NCBI GenBank assembly: GCA_934718135.1
Contig: CAKUZW010000004.1
Span: 62,001 to 126,000, forward strand
Direction: 5' to 3'
DNA: 64,000 nucleotides
From: an uncultured Candidatus Melainabacteria bacterium
Lineage (GTDB): Bacteria; Cyanobacteriota; Vampirovibrionia; Gastranaerophilales; Gastranaerophilaceae
The notes beneath the pieces are model-generated. The model did no database searches, was not told the DNA's origin, and was given only the letters and a program-made list of their open reading frames with translations. Each line of letters opens with the position of its first letter. Position 1 is the first letter of the stretch. A program made the position numbers and the translations under genes. Shown here piece by piece: positions 51,901 to 59,888 of the stretch.

Positions 51901-52491
51901 TTCAAGAGTTTTTTCTACTTCTGTCAAAATAAGCATTGCAGACTCAACTCTTTGTTCAACTGTTTTTAATTCGTTAGTTGCTTGGTCTATTCTTCTATCA
52001 AAATCTGCAACTCCGGCGATTTCATCAATAATCCCTCTTCTGACTTTTGAAGAGCACATAACAATACTTGTTACGTCATTTTGCATCATAACGTTGTAAC
52101 TGTTTGGGGTAATATTATATTTTTCTAAAATTGAACGAATATTTGTTAACGTGTCAATTTTATCGTTCAAATAATAAGTACTGGCATATCCTTGGTTAGT
52201 TTTTCTAATTCTTCTCATTACGGAAAGTTCATTATTTCCGTCAACTTCGCCAAAAATAACTTTAACAGATGCTTCATTTTTATTATTGAAAGTGGTGATA
52301 AAATCAGACAAATTCTCGATACGCAAAGCAGAACCGGTTCTGAGTCCTAACGCAAACATGATACTGTCAATGATGTTACTCTTTCCGGATCCGTTTGGCC
52401 CTGAAACAGTAGTAAACCCTTTCAATAGGGGGATATCTGATTTATTTGCAAATGATTTAAAATTGTCTATTTCCAGTTGTTTTATGTACAT
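48979..52491 (-). CDS. smc: Chromosome condensation ATPase SMC
   Basis: 1170 residues from ATG 52491. The head begins MYIKQLEIDNFKSFANKSDI, with Walker A GPNGSGKSN (31-39). Long coiled-coil arms flank the hinge (GVHAPLMQLGKVDEEFNLALDI... block near 520-650). The C-terminal head has LSGGEKALTALALVF (signature) and FYALDEVDASLD (Walker B). It forms condensin with ScpA and ScpB, and organises and segregates the chromosome. The three genes are adjacent and overlapping, an unusually tight arrangement. Its promoter is at 52519-52548. Confidence 0.97.
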   Translation of the reverse strand: MYIKQLEIDNFKSFANKSDIPLLKGFTTVSGPNGSGKSNIIDSIMFALGLRTGSALRIENLSDFITTFNNKNEASVKVIFGEVDGNNELSVMRRIRKTNQGYASTYYLNDKIDTLTNIRSILEKYNITPNSYNVMMQNDVTSIVMCSSKVRRGIIDEIAGVADFDRRIDQATNELKTVEQRVESAMLILTEVEKTLEQLKSEREVALKYKKLQEEKTGLESQVSTVKFFDLKRNLEIAHDNILQANKKLKEEQINKKDIDEKIKLINAKYTELEAKLKEQGEDERNKLKDAQSDLSARIQTKKNAIDYSDTQIHKGLQSIENAKNGIESYKKKIEDERLNIKLAHDKVGIIETQLKEKKEELAKKLEDISGLSSTADKYIQERNDVSRNLDSLKDKDNELLKQSLPKESELKTLKKEIDDAKAFIEQAENARANFADNKSLKELQVSDLKKEMDELKEIQTQTMKDLDDIKTAIEDYDHDARAAYRKFTEMETQKKAMSSTAGATLPINTVMNAHLEGVHAPLMQLGKVDEEFNLALDIAFGGRLTHIVVDDPHAAYVAMELLNSSRSGRATFIPLNKIKKAPTRLQLPKNRGVIDFAINLVDFDDIYLDAFFYAVGDTLIVEDAESAEPLMGKYRMVTLDGKLYEKSSAITGGYVKKSMFGFGQNDDKDLERAKAKLDELQKKYDSAVIKKREIEEKLDKIRTAYSASSTEYAKAKLELSNMNSQFENSQTLLATKKTFVEENEPKIDVLNKELDKIELKRVELSESIQQAQDKLSELDSLLNDKDLKDLKEKTQGIEDEIRRLNTNLMNVNSEIQGFENTIKFNEQLITSKEDDIKNTTKNNESLEKDKETYKAEIIQLEEQLNTLSDKIAVIDEKIGELVKQKEEIHKSLVELQTNSAVKASDIDRINESIESFKARRRELEPQLKEAADVLSNSGVEVDKLEPVQISIDELNAKIQRLDKKMQELGDVNMRAIVSYEEKAARKEELDTQINTLSTERQSILDKMNGFEQQKKEAFMTTFTAINENFKDIYHQLSEGEGKLILENEKDPLSAGMTIEAKPRDKITNNKLGALSGGEKALTALALVFSIQKYLPAPFYALDEVDASLDTMNVERIADMIQKQSANTQFVVVSHRRPMIEAAHRTIGVTQKEKGKTKVTGVKIRDDENE

Positions 52492-52518
52492 AAATCTACC
52501 CAAGTATAGTCTTTGACC

Positions 52519-52548
52519 ATTATGGCAGATTTTAGTAGAACATGTCAA
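52519..52548 (-). promoter_or_regulatory. Sigma-70 promoter of smc
   Basis: Minus strand TTGACA, 18-bp spacer, CATAAT, ending 28 bases before the ATG at 52491. Confidence 0.6.
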
Positions 52549-52564
52549 ACTTATGTAGGATTAT

Positions 52565-52801
52565 TTACAATTGAAAGTTTGTGATATCTATACCTTTAAA
52601 AAATTCTTCCATAGGGATATTTAGTATATTTGACATTTTGAATAAGGCAATTGCAGTTGGAGATGTTAAGCCTTGCTCCACTTTGCTGACATAACTCAAG
52701 CTCATGTTAATTTGTTCTGCGAATTGTTCTTGAGTAATATCTTTTCGAATTCTCTCAATTTTAATATTCCGCCCTAATTTATATTTAATATCATCCTTCA
52801 T
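52565..52801 (-). CDS. XRE-family helix-turn-helix regulator
   Basis: 78 residues from ATG 52801; a TTG at 52828 in frame is an alternative. KYKLGRNIKIERIRKDITQEQFAEQINMSLSYVSKVEQGLTSPTAIALFKMSNILNIPMEEFF covers one complete Cro/CI domain (given as the core span, residues 6-70). Similar in size and context to the XRE gene at 3639. A TATAAT lies 12 bases before the ATG, hinting at a very short leader. A dyad at 52843-52872 is a likely operator, and the pilin-like copy 2 lies divergently beyond it. Confidence 0.9.
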   Translation of the reverse strand: MKDDIKYKLGRNIKIERIRKDITQEQFAEQINMSLSYVSKVEQGLTSPTAIALFKMSNILNIPMEEFFKGIDITNFQL

Positions 52802-52842
52802 TATTTTTAAATTATATATTCTTGACAAAAACTAGATAAGAG

Positions 52843-52872
52843 AATATATTGTTATTATTGTCAATATATTGA
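52843..52872. promoter_or_regulatory. Dyad symmetry upstream of the second XRE gene
   Basis: AATATATTG (52843-52851), 10 bases, CAATATATT (52862-52870), overlapping the perfect palindrome TCAATATATTGA (52861-52872). Candidate operator for the adjacent XRE protein. Confidence 0.55.
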
Positions 52873-52959
52873 TACTAAATAATATTATATTGATATAAAT
52901 TTTATTCACTTTTCTTTGATTTTGACGCAAAAAGAAAAAGTGGAACTGGAAAAGAAAAA

Positions 52960-53001
52960 CACGAAGGATTAAATGGTTCGTGTACTCAGGGGCAAAGCCC
53001 C
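52960..53001 (+). repeat. Two small hairpins in the pilin copy 2 upstream region
   Basis: CACGAA (52960-52965) with TTCGTG (52977-52982), then GGGGC (52989) with GCCCC. They lie between the XRE operator and the second pilin gene, in GC-richer sequence than its surroundings. Confidence 0.4.
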
Positions 53002-53042
53002 CGAACCCCATTTAGTAGTAATAAATAAGAAAGGAATAGAGT

Positions 53043-54086
53043 ATGGAAAATAAAAATCATGTCATTACGAGAACAAACCGAGCAGAGTGCGGAGCTGTCT
53101 GCCAAAATGATAGGCTGTCCGCAGGACATATTTGGCAGACACGGAGTCACGTTTATGGCGAGGTGAAGTGTCAGGCAGAAATACAGAGTGACGTAGTAAT
53201 CCCAAACAAATTATATAATGGTGAAACTTGTCAGGGATTGTTACGTCGCTTCGTATACAAAAATACAAATAATAACGAAATTTCTCCTCACAATGACATG
53301 ATTATAAAAACTGTAACGAACTTATTCCCTTATTTCCCTATTTCCTTGTCCCTTAAAAAGAAAATAGCCTTCACCCTTGCCGAAAGTGCTACGCACGTAG
53401 ATTTGTCACCAACAAAGGTGAAATTTGCGTTTACTTTAGCCGAAGTATTAATCACCCTTGGCATAATTGGCATAGTGGCGGCGATGACAATTCCTACATT
53501 AATCTCAAATTACCAAAAGAAGCAAACTGTCACCAAATTGCAAAAGGCGATTTCAATATTTAATCAGGCATACAAAATGTCCTTTGATGAAGTTGGAAAC
53601 CCAAGCCCGAAAGAAGCTTTTGATATGGGACCGACAAAATATATCAATACTTATTGGGCACCTTATATAAAGATAAATAATATTTGCAAAACTTATTCAG
53701 ATTGTGGTTATGATTCTTTAACTCCTATTACATTACCATCAGGAAACAAAGATGGTGCCAATATAATAAATGAAAGAACAAGAATTGGAGTTCAAACAAT
53801 GGATGGTATTACTTATATTATTTTCACTTCTCATTGGAATAGTAACGATAACGATTTTACAACTCCTAGTAATTACGTATGGGTCGATTTGAATGGTGGC
53901 GAAAAACCTAATAAATACGGTAGGGATTTATTTATGTTAACACGTGTTGAAAACAAAGGTGTTTTCCCTTATGGATATGATTTAACAAATGATAGAGTAA
54001 ACTCAGAATGTTTAAGTTCCGGTTATACTTGTGCCGAAAAAATCAGACGTGCAGGTTGGGAAATCGACAAAAGCTATCCTTGGTAA
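53043..54086 (+). CDS. Type IV pilin-like / pseudopilin protein, copy 2
   Basis: 347 residues. The C-terminal 240 are 720 bp of DNA nearly identical to copy 1: duplicated AFTLAE signature, hydrophobic helix, Cys-rich tail, SYPW end. The N-terminal 108 residues are again translated repeat sequence and include NGETCQGLLRRFV, shared with copy 1, but the earlier part is different. AAAGGA lies 7 bases before the ATG, as in copy 1, which supports this start. It is divergent from an XRE gene. Both pilins likely go through prepilin peptidase; whether the long leaders are made is uncertain. Confidence 0.8.
   Translation: MENKNHVITRTNRAECGAVCQNDRLSAGHIWQTRSHVYGEVKCQAEIQSDVVIPNKLYNGETCQGLLRRFVYKNTNNNEISPHNDMIIKTVTNLFPYFPISLSLKKKIAFTLAESATHVDLSPTKVKFAFTLAEVLITLGIIGIVAAMTIPTLISNYQKKQTVTKLQKAISIFNQAYKMSFDEVGNPSPKEAFDMGPTKYINTYWAPYIKINNICKTYSDCGYDSLTPITLPSGNKDGANIINERTRIGVQTMDGITYIIFTSHWNSNDNDFTTPSNYVWVDLNGGEKPNKYGRDLFMLTRVENKGVFPYGYDLTNDRVNSECLSSGYTCAEKIRRAGWEIDKSYPW
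53313..53355 (+). repeat. Dispersed terminal repeat, right end, in pilin copy 2
   Basis: GTAACGAACTTATTCCCTTATTTCCC... runs to 53355, matching 4603-4645 and the inverted left end at 63361. A clear left partner is not seen in this copy. Confidence 0.65.
53367..54086 (+). repeat. 720-bp duplication, copy 2 (pilin body)
   Basis: Matches 4720-5439, same length, ending exactly at the stop codon. Confidence 0.9.
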
Positions 54087-54133
54087 TATTGAACAAATTG
54101 ATTTAAAAGTTGCTTAGTTGATATAATGGATTT

Positions 54134-54289
54134 GTGAAAAAGTTTTTGCTGACATTTTTAATTTTAGTTTGTTTTGCTTCTGAAGTAGGGGCAAAACAAG
54201 TCTTACCTAAAAAAATAGTCAAAAATACAATTATTTTATCTTCATTAAAAACAGGAGAACAAGGCAAAAACTTTTTTTTATTGTTCTAA
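54134..54289 (+). CDS. Small secreted peptide or remnant, GTG start
   Basis: 51 residues starting at GTG 54134: a signal-peptide-like MKKFLLTFLILVCFASEVGA, then KQVLPKKIVKNTIIL and an end at a TAA. TATAAT lies 6 bases upstream, so the message would be leaderless. It could be the truncated start of a larger secreted protein; the remaining 80 bp hold nothing coding. Low support. Confidence 0.35.
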   Translation: MKKFLLTFLILVCFASEVGAKQVLPKKIVKNTIILSSLKTGEQGKNFFLLF

Positions 54290-54342
54290 TGGCAGATAAA
54301 AAATTAAAGTGTTCGAACTTCTGAAACATAATATAGGCAACA

Positions 54343-54370
54343 AAAAAGAGGTCATATCGACCTCTTTTCT
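54343..54370 (-). terminator. Terminator after tRNA-Val
   Basis: 10-bp stem AAAAGAGGTC/GACCTCTTTT with T-run on the minus strand, directly behind the tRNA. Confidence 0.85.
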
Positions 54371-54375
54371 AAAAA

Positions 54376-54451
54376 TGGTGGGCGTTGGGAGACTCGAACT
54401 CTCGACCCTCTCCTTGTAAGGGAGACGCTCTACCAACTGAGCTAAACGCCC
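54376..54451 (-). tRNA. tRNA-Val (anticodon TAC)
   Basis: 76 nt with encoded CCA. Acceptor GGGCGTT pairs with AACGCCC; D-stem GCTC/GAGC; anticodon stem TCTCC/GGAGA, loop CTTACAA; T-arm with TTCGAGT. Confidence 0.96.
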
Positions 54452-54626
54452 ATTCAATGCTATTTACTTCTAATCTAATGTTCTGTTTGCTTTGGATTTA
54501 TCACCCTCCGCAAGATTTATATTATCAAGAACAAATTTTAATGTCAAGCGTTTTGTTGAAACTTTTTTTTATTCCTATCGTCTTTTAATTTTGAGAGGAT
54601 TTTACCGGAATAGCAAGGAGGGTAGT

Positions 54627-55556
54627 GTGAGTTTAACCGCATTGAATTTAGATAATTATAAATTAAATCATCTTCGTTTTAGTGAAAATATTGAGGAAGA
54701 AATAAAAACATTCAGTTCTATTGCACATGAGGATGATATTTTACAACTTTATTTAAAAGAAATTGGGAAAATTAAACTTTTAAAGTCTGACGAAGAGAAG
54801 CAATTAGGGCGTTTAATTAAAGAAAAGAATGACAAAATCGCAAAAAGAAAGCTTATTCAGGCTAATTTACGTTTGGTTGTGAGTATTGCAAAACGATATG
54901 TTGGACAAGGCGTTTTATTTATGGATTTGGTTCAGGAAGGTTCTATTGGCTTAATTCGAGCTGCAGAGAAGTTTGATTACTCAAAAAATTTCAAGTTTTC
55001 TACTTATGCAACATGGTGGATTAAGCAAGCGATAATCAGGGCAATTGCAAATCATGCAAAGACTATTAGAATTCCGGTTCACATGGCTGATAAAATAAGG
55101 AAATATAAATCTGCTTATTCTATATTGTCATCTGATTTAGGTAGGGAGCCGACTGAACAAGAAATGGCTGATTTTTTACAAATATCTGTTCCAAAGCTTT
55201 GCAAAATTCGAAATTCTATCATGTTGGAACCAATTAGTCTTGAAACGTCTGTGACAGAGGATTTGTGTTTGGGGGATTTTATCGAGGATAAGTCATGTAA
55301 TTCACCGGAAGAACAGGCTAAAGATATCTTTTTGAAAATGGGTGTACCTGAGTTGTTTGATATTCTGACAGAGAGAGAAAAGAAAGTGATTTTATGCCGG
55401 TTTGGGATAAATTCTGAAACTCCAAAAACGTTGGCTGAACTTGGCAATATTTTGGGCTATTCAAAAGAACGAATTAGGCAAATCGAAGAGGGAGCATTAA
55501 TCAAAATGCGGCGAAATTCAAAATCCGCACATTTGAAAGATTTTATTGAAAACTGA
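54627..55556 (+). CDS. RpoD-type (group 2) sigma factor
   Basis: 309 residues from GTG 54627, with AAGGAGG 5 bases upstream; an upstream in-frame ATG at 54492 would run through the tRNA side and has no support. Region 1.2 (DDILQLYLKEIGKI), region 2 (ANLRLVVSIAKRYVGQG, DLVQEGSIGLIRAAEKFD, FSTYATWWIKQAIIRAI), region 3 (IRIPVHMADKIRK) and region 4 (LTEREKKVILCRFGI, LGYSKERIRQIEEGALIKMRR) are complete. It lacks region 1.1 and is shorter than a primary sigma factor, so a group-2 (SigB/RpoS-like) role is likely. It is a candidate reader of the non-standard promoter pattern in this window, but this is only a proposal. Confidence 0.92.
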   Translation: MSLTALNLDNYKLNHLRFSENIEEEIKTFSSIAHEDDILQLYLKEIGKIKLLKSDEEKQLGRLIKEKNDKIAKRKLIQANLRLVVSIAKRYVGQGVLFMDLVQEGSIGLIRAAEKFDYSKNFKFSTYATWWIKQAIIRAIANHAKTIRIPVHMADKIRKYKSAYSILSSDLGREPTEQEMADFLQISVPKLCKIRNSIMLEPISLETSVTEDLCLGDFIEDKSCNSPEEQAKDIFLKMGVPELFDILTEREKKVILCRFGINSETPKTLAELGNILGYSKERIRQIEEGALIKMRRNSKSAHLKDFIEN

Positions 55557-55569
55557 TTGTGTTCTAATT

Positions 55570-55612
55570 AAAAGGTCGAGAGGTGCCATGCTTTTCGACT
55601 TTTCTTTTTTTT
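55570..55612 (+). terminator. Terminator after the sigma factor
   Basis: Imperfect stem AAAAGGTCGA/TCGACTTTT with a long T-run. Confidence 0.7.
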
Positions 55613-57261
55613 TATGAAAGAAGAGATTTTGCAAATTCCATTGATTGTTCGTTGATTTCGCCACCCGCAAGTTCCGCTAGTGCTTTAATTCTGTTATCAC
55701 CTGTTAGAACGTACACCTCAACTTTTGTTTCATCTTCTTGTGATTTGCGAACATAAAAATGTTTATCTGCTTTTGATGCGATAATAGCTTGGTGAGTAAT
55801 AACAATAACTTGGTGCGATTTACTTAATTCAACGATTTCTTCTGCTACGCTTTGTGAAGCTTTACCGGAAATTCCTGTGTCAATTTCATCAAAAATAACT
55901 GTATCAATGTCATCATTTTGTGCAAATATAGCTTTTATTGCAAGCATGACTCTTGAAATTTCCCCGCCTGATGCTACTTTTGCAAGTGGTCGTAAATCTT
56001 CTGACACGTTTGTTGAAATCATAAATTCAACATTATCCGTTCCATTACTTGATAGTTCTTTTGGGGTGATGCGGATTTCAAATCTTGCTTTTGGCAGTTC
56101 AAGTACGGTTAGTTTGTCTTGAATTAGCACTGATAAAACTTGTGCGTAGTTGCTTCTGTTTTCTGTTATTTGAGAAGCAAGTTTGGTTAATTCTTCTTTT
56201 TGTTGTTTAATTTCTTCTTCAAGTTGCTCAACATTTTGGGTTGAAAACTCAATTTGAGAAAGTTGGTCTGTGAATTCTTGATAATTTTTTAAAACAGACT
56301 CTAGAGTCCCACCATATTTGCGTTTCAATTTATCAAACAAAAATAATCTTTCTTGAATTTCATTCAGTCGTTCTGTATCATTTTCGAGGCTTTGGCTGTA
56401 ATCACGCAAAACAGATGAAATATCTTTCAAATTTTCAAGTACGTCAAGAAATTGCCCATTAATTTCTTCTAGCGAATTGTCAAATCCAGCAGCTTTAGAT
56501 AAGTCGGTCTTGATTTGTGACATTGCTTCAAGTATTGAGCCATCATCGCCGTTGATTGCCCAATAAGAGCTACCAGTTAATTCTTTGAGCTTTTCTGCAT
56601 TAGTCAGGACTTCTAGTTCTTGATTTAATTCCTCTTCTTCAGTTTCGGATTGAATATTTGCTTCTTCAATTTCGTTTATTTCAAATTTTAAAAATTCGAT
56701 TTGTGATTCTGTTGCATTTGCAGAATTTTTTGCTTCTTCGAGTTGTTTAATCAAGTTTTCGTAGCTTTTGTATTTTATTTTATATTCTTCGAGCAAATGT
56801 CCATAATCTTCTCTTCCATAGGCATCAAGAAGGTTTATGTGGTATTGAGGTTGAAGGAACGTGTATGTTTGATGCTGTGAATGGATATCCACAAATAGGG
56901 TTCGCAAGTTTTTTATAAGCTCTTGGTTTACTAATGTTCCATTAATTCTTGAACGAACAGAACTTTGTGTGATTTCTTTTGTGATAACAATTTCAGAACC
57001 TAAATCATCAATTCCGTTTTCTTCAAATAATTTGGACAAATCATGCTTAGTATTTTCTAAAACAATTTCAATAGTAGCCTTGTCACAACCTGTTTTGATG
57101 ACATCTTTTGAAACTCGAGAAGAAAATACTAAATCAATTGCGTTTAGCAAGATACTTTTGCCGGCACCTGTTTCTCCTGTTATAATGTTCAGTTTGTCAT
57201 CAAAATTGGCACACAGTTCATCTATTAAAATGTAATTTTTTAGTTTTAACTGTTTAATCAT
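55612..57261 (-). CDS. recN: DNA repair ATPase RecN
   Basis: 549 residues. SMC-like: MIKQLKLKNYILIDELC, Walker A GETGAGKS (29-36), coiled-coil arms (about 160-360), signature LRPLAKVASGGEISRVMLAI and Walker B TVIFDEIDTGISGKAS. It helps in double-strand break repair. It follows the SEC-C gene by 15 bp. Confidence 0.96.
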   Translation of the reverse strand: MIKQLKLKNYILIDELCANFDDKLNIITGETGAGKSILLNAIDLVFSSRVSKDVIKTGCDKATIEIVLENTKHDLSKLFEENGIDDLGSEIVITKEITQSSVRSRINGTLVNQELIKNLRTLFVDIHSQHQTYTFLQPQYHINLLDAYGREDYGHLLEEYKIKYKSYENLIKQLEEAKNSANATESQIEFLKFEINEIEEANIQSETEEEELNQELEVLTNAEKLKELTGSSYWAINGDDGSILEAMSQIKTDLSKAAGFDNSLEEINGQFLDVLENLKDISSVLRDYSQSLENDTERLNEIQERLFLFDKLKRKYGGTLESVLKNYQEFTDQLSQIEFSTQNVEQLEEEIKQQKEELTKLASQITENRSNYAQVLSVLIQDKLTVLELPKARFEIRITPKELSSNGTDNVEFMISTNVSEDLRPLAKVASGGEISRVMLAIKAIFAQNDDIDTVIFDEIDTGISGKASQSVAEEIVELSKSHQVIVITHQAIIASKADKHFYVRKSQEDETKVEVYVLTGDNRIKALAELAGGEINEQSMEFAKSLLS

Positions 57262-57276
57262 GATTTGGTCTTGTTA

Positions 57277-58569
57277 TTACAAATTTGCTCCGCAGCATTT
57301 TTTATATTTTTTACCGCTTCCGCAAGGGCATGGGTCATTTCTTCCGATTTTTTTAGATGTATCAATCTCTGGTTTGTTTTCGTTATCTTCAATTATACCT
57401 AATGTGTTTGAAAATACTTTAGAACGGTATAAAACTGTTGTTGAAGATATAATTTTGTTATCAACATATCTGCGTTTGTATTTTCTCAAAAGTTCTTCAA
57501 GATTATAATTTTTTGCAAGAACCGAATTAACTATTTCCATGAAATTTTTGTGTTTATCGGCAACCATTCTGATTAGGTTTGCTGAATATTTGTCATTTTC
57601 AAGGAAATATTTGATACAAGCATCATAGTTAAGCACTTTAGTGTAGTCTTTAACTTCAAAGATTTTGTTAAATGTTCCATAGAACGGAATTGCATACAAT
57701 CCCAATTCTTTGTCATAAATTATACCTACGTCGTAAGTTTCTTTATGAGATGAAAATCCGCCTAAGGAATTTTCTAAGAAATTGTCGTAAGAATTGTTGA
57801 ATTCTGACACTTGGAAATATTTGTATTCTTCCGGTTCTTGAATTAAATCTTTATAATCTGCTTTTTTGCCTTCTTCTGCGTAATCGTTAAAAATACTGAT
57901 TAAATCATCTGCACATTTGTTTGTGGTGACGATTTCAGTTGTTCCGAAAAAGTCTACAAATTTTTTGTAAATTTCTTCAACATCATCTTCAATTTCTTTT
58001 TGTTTTTCAGGGTTGTCAAGATAAACAAGTTCAGGATTTTGGATAATTTTTGCAACTGCAAATCTGTAAGCATCATCCTTTCTTGTAGCCGGTAAAACCC
58101 CTGAAATTTCAAGCAGATAATAATCTCCGTTAATATTTACAATTCGAGCAATGATATAATCTCCTGAACCTAAACCTCTAAAAGCTGTCATTTTCATAAG
58201 AGATGTAATCATGTATCTGCGTTCGTTGACAATATTAAGCAAATCAAAACCAGTCTTTGTAACTTTTTTAATCTCAAAAACAGATGAAATAGAGTCATCA
58301 ATTGCTTTTACAATATCTTTTGCTTCTTTATCAAGTCCTTTGGTATTTTCTAAATAAAGTTCAGGGATACTTTTCAAATCTTCTCCAAGATTTCTTTCCA
58401 AAATATAGCTAAAGCAAGCTGTTTGTAAAGGCACACCTGTTTTAGTTGAAGCACCGATTGTTCTTAAATATTCGTTAAAATCATTTTTTATATCTTCATG
58501 ATTTTGTATAAATTCTGCAATATTTTTAATTACGCCATTAATGCTGTCCATGCGTTCTTGGATATTCAT
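57277..58569 (-). CDS. Uncharacterised protein with C-terminal SEC-C zinc motif
   Basis: 430 residues. Only the end is recognised: IGRNDPCPCGSGKKYKKCC (about 409-427), the SEC-C metal-binding motif also found at the end of SecA. The rest is charged and helical. It is cotranscribed with recN (15 bp gap), with AAGGGGAG before the ATG. Its function may involve protein binding or turnover, but there is no direct evidence. Confidence 0.8.
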   Translation of the reverse strand: MNIQERMDSINGVIKNIAEFIQNHEDIKNDFNEYLRTIGASTKTGVPLQTACFSYILERNLGEDLKSIPELYLENTKGLDKEAKDIVKAIDDSISSVFEIKKVTKTGFDLLNIVNERRYMITSLMKMTAFRGLGSGDYIIARIVNINGDYYLLEISGVLPATRKDDAYRFAVAKIIQNPELVYLDNPEKQKEIEDDVEEIYKKFVDFFGTTEIVTTNKCADDLISIFNDYAEEGKKADYKDLIQEPEEYKYFQVSEFNNSYDNFLENSLGGFSSHKETYDVGIIYDKELGLYAIPFYGTFNKIFEVKDYTKVLNYDACIKYFLENDKYSANLIRMVADKHKNFMEIVNSVLAKNYNLEELLRKYKRRYVDNKIISSTTVLYRSKVFSNTLGIIEDNENKPEIDTSKKIGRNDPCPCGSGKKYKKCCGANL

Positions 58570-58669
58570 GTTTTCTCCCCTTACTGTAATCGTTTCTATT
58601 TTAGAATATAATATTTTTTCTAAAAACTCAATATATTAAGATATTGACGCCATAATTAAAATTTTTCAA

Positions 58670-59167
58670 CTAGTCGGTTAGTTTAAAATCACCGTTCTTT
58701 TTAATGTGTTCAACAAGTCCTCCATCTTTTAAAAGTTTAATCATAACCGGTGGAAGCGGTTCTATTTGTATGATTGAACCGTTTGTCAAATCTGTAATTA
58801 TGCCTTTTTCAATATCAAGTTCTAATTCATCACCGTCATCAATGGCATCTGTATCGCATTCAATTGCTAAAAGCCCTATGTTGATTGCATTTCTGTAAAA
58901 AATTCTGGCAAAAGATTTTGCTAAAACGGCTCCAACACCTGCGATTTTCATAATTAAAGGGGCGTGTTCTCTTGAAGAGCCAAGCCCGAAATTGCTTCCT
59001 GCGACAACAAAATCACCTTTTTTCATTCTTGATGCGAATGTTTCATCAGCATCTTCCAAAACGTGTTTTGCAAATTCCGGCAAATTTGATCTCAAATGAT
59101 ACAATCTCCCCGGTGCAATGTGGTCTGTTGAAATGTTATCTCCAAATTTGAATGCTTTTCCCTTCAT
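58670..59167 (-). CDS. leuD: 3-isopropylmalate/homoaconitate dehydratase small subunit
   Basis: 165 residues. Swivel domain of the aconitase family: KFGDNISTDHIAPGRLYHL, FVVAGSNFGLGSSREHAP (about 52-69) with the substrate-binding SSREH, SFARIFYRNAINIGLL. It corresponds to the short LeuD/HacB type found in archaea and some bacteria. The large subunit leuC is not adjacent. It acts in leucine synthesis or the related homoaconitate step. Confidence 0.92.
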   Translation of the reverse strand: MKGKAFKFGDNISTDHIAPGRLYHLRSNLPEFAKHVLEDADETFASRMKKGDFVVAGSNFGLGSSREHAPLIMKIAGVGAVLAKSFARIFYRNAINIGLLAIECDTDAIDDGDELELDIEKGIITDLTNGSIIQIEPLPPVMIKLLKDGGLVEHIKKNGDFKLTD

Positions 59168-59261
59168 AATGAAAAATCCCTCCTTTTATTTACTTTATAC
59201 TATCGCAAAAACAAAATCTATGCTATAATATAAAAAAGATTAAGAGATAAGGTTGGTTAAT

Positions 59262-59885
59262 ATGTACTTTAATAGAAAATGTAAAATAACTTTCATAAGC
59301 CATGGGGCAACTATTTATTCTGAAGAAGGCAGAATTGCGGAGGCAGAAAATTATCCTCCTCTATCTGAATCAGGTGTTGAAGAAATGGAATCAATGACTA
59401 AATATCTTAAATCCAGAGGAGTTAAGAACGATGTTATATACACATCTCCTGCTGTGAGAACAAGACAGTCTGCGATGATGATTTCCAAGTTATTCAAAAA
59501 AGATTATGTTGTTGTAGATGATTTAAAATCACGCCGTTTAGGTCAGTGGAATGGTATGACGATAAGTCAAATTTTGGACAAATATCCTGACGGAATTCAA
59601 AATTTGCTTGAACATCCTGACAAAACTATTGATGCCGAAGTTGAAGCATCTTCTGAATTTGTAGATAGAATTAAAACAGTAATAGACAGATTGGTTGAAG
59701 AAAATGTCGGGAACCGTATTATTATTGTTACTTATCCGGATGTAATTCAGGCTGCAATTTGTGGAGCTTTGGGTATTCCTGCCGACAAATTATCAAAAAT
59801 ATTTATCAGAACAGGTAGTGCAACTCAGATTACATATTTTGAGAAGTGGTCAAGTTTAGTATATTCAGATCATGTTCCGCTATAG
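59262..59885 (+). CDS. Histidine-phosphatase-fold protein with degraded active site
   Basis: 207 residues from ATG 59262 (AAGG 9 bases upstream; a TTG in frame at 59253 is less likely). The fold of phosphoglycerate mutase is clear: FISHGATIYSEEG, LSESGVEEMESMTKYLKSRG, YTSPAVRTRQSA, RLGQWNGMT. The catalytic RHG has become SHG (Ser13), and the second catalytic His, in V-S/T-H-G, is Tyr158 (VTYPDV). His14 remains. Catalysis is therefore doubtful; it may be a binding protein. The gene ends 4 bases from the convergent radical SAM gene. Confidence 0.85.
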   Translation: MYFNRKCKITFISHGATIYSEEGRIAEAENYPPLSESGVEEMESMTKYLKSRGVKNDVIYTSPAVRTRQSAMMISKLFKKDYVVVDDLKSRRLGQWNGMTISQILDKYPDGIQNLLEHPDKTIDAEVEASSEFVDRIKTVIDRLVEENVGNRIIIVTYPDVIQAAICGALGIPADKLSKIFIRTGSATQITYFEKWSSLVYSDHVPL

Positions 59886-59888
59886 GAA

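Noticed and set aside
54385..54588. 67-codon plus-strand frame after pilin copy 2
   Set aside because: It reads antisense through the tRNA-Val gene.
54492..54626. Upstream ATG start for the sigma factor
   Set aside because: The added 45 residues do not look like sigma sequence and there is no ribosome site. GTG 54627 has AAGGAGG.
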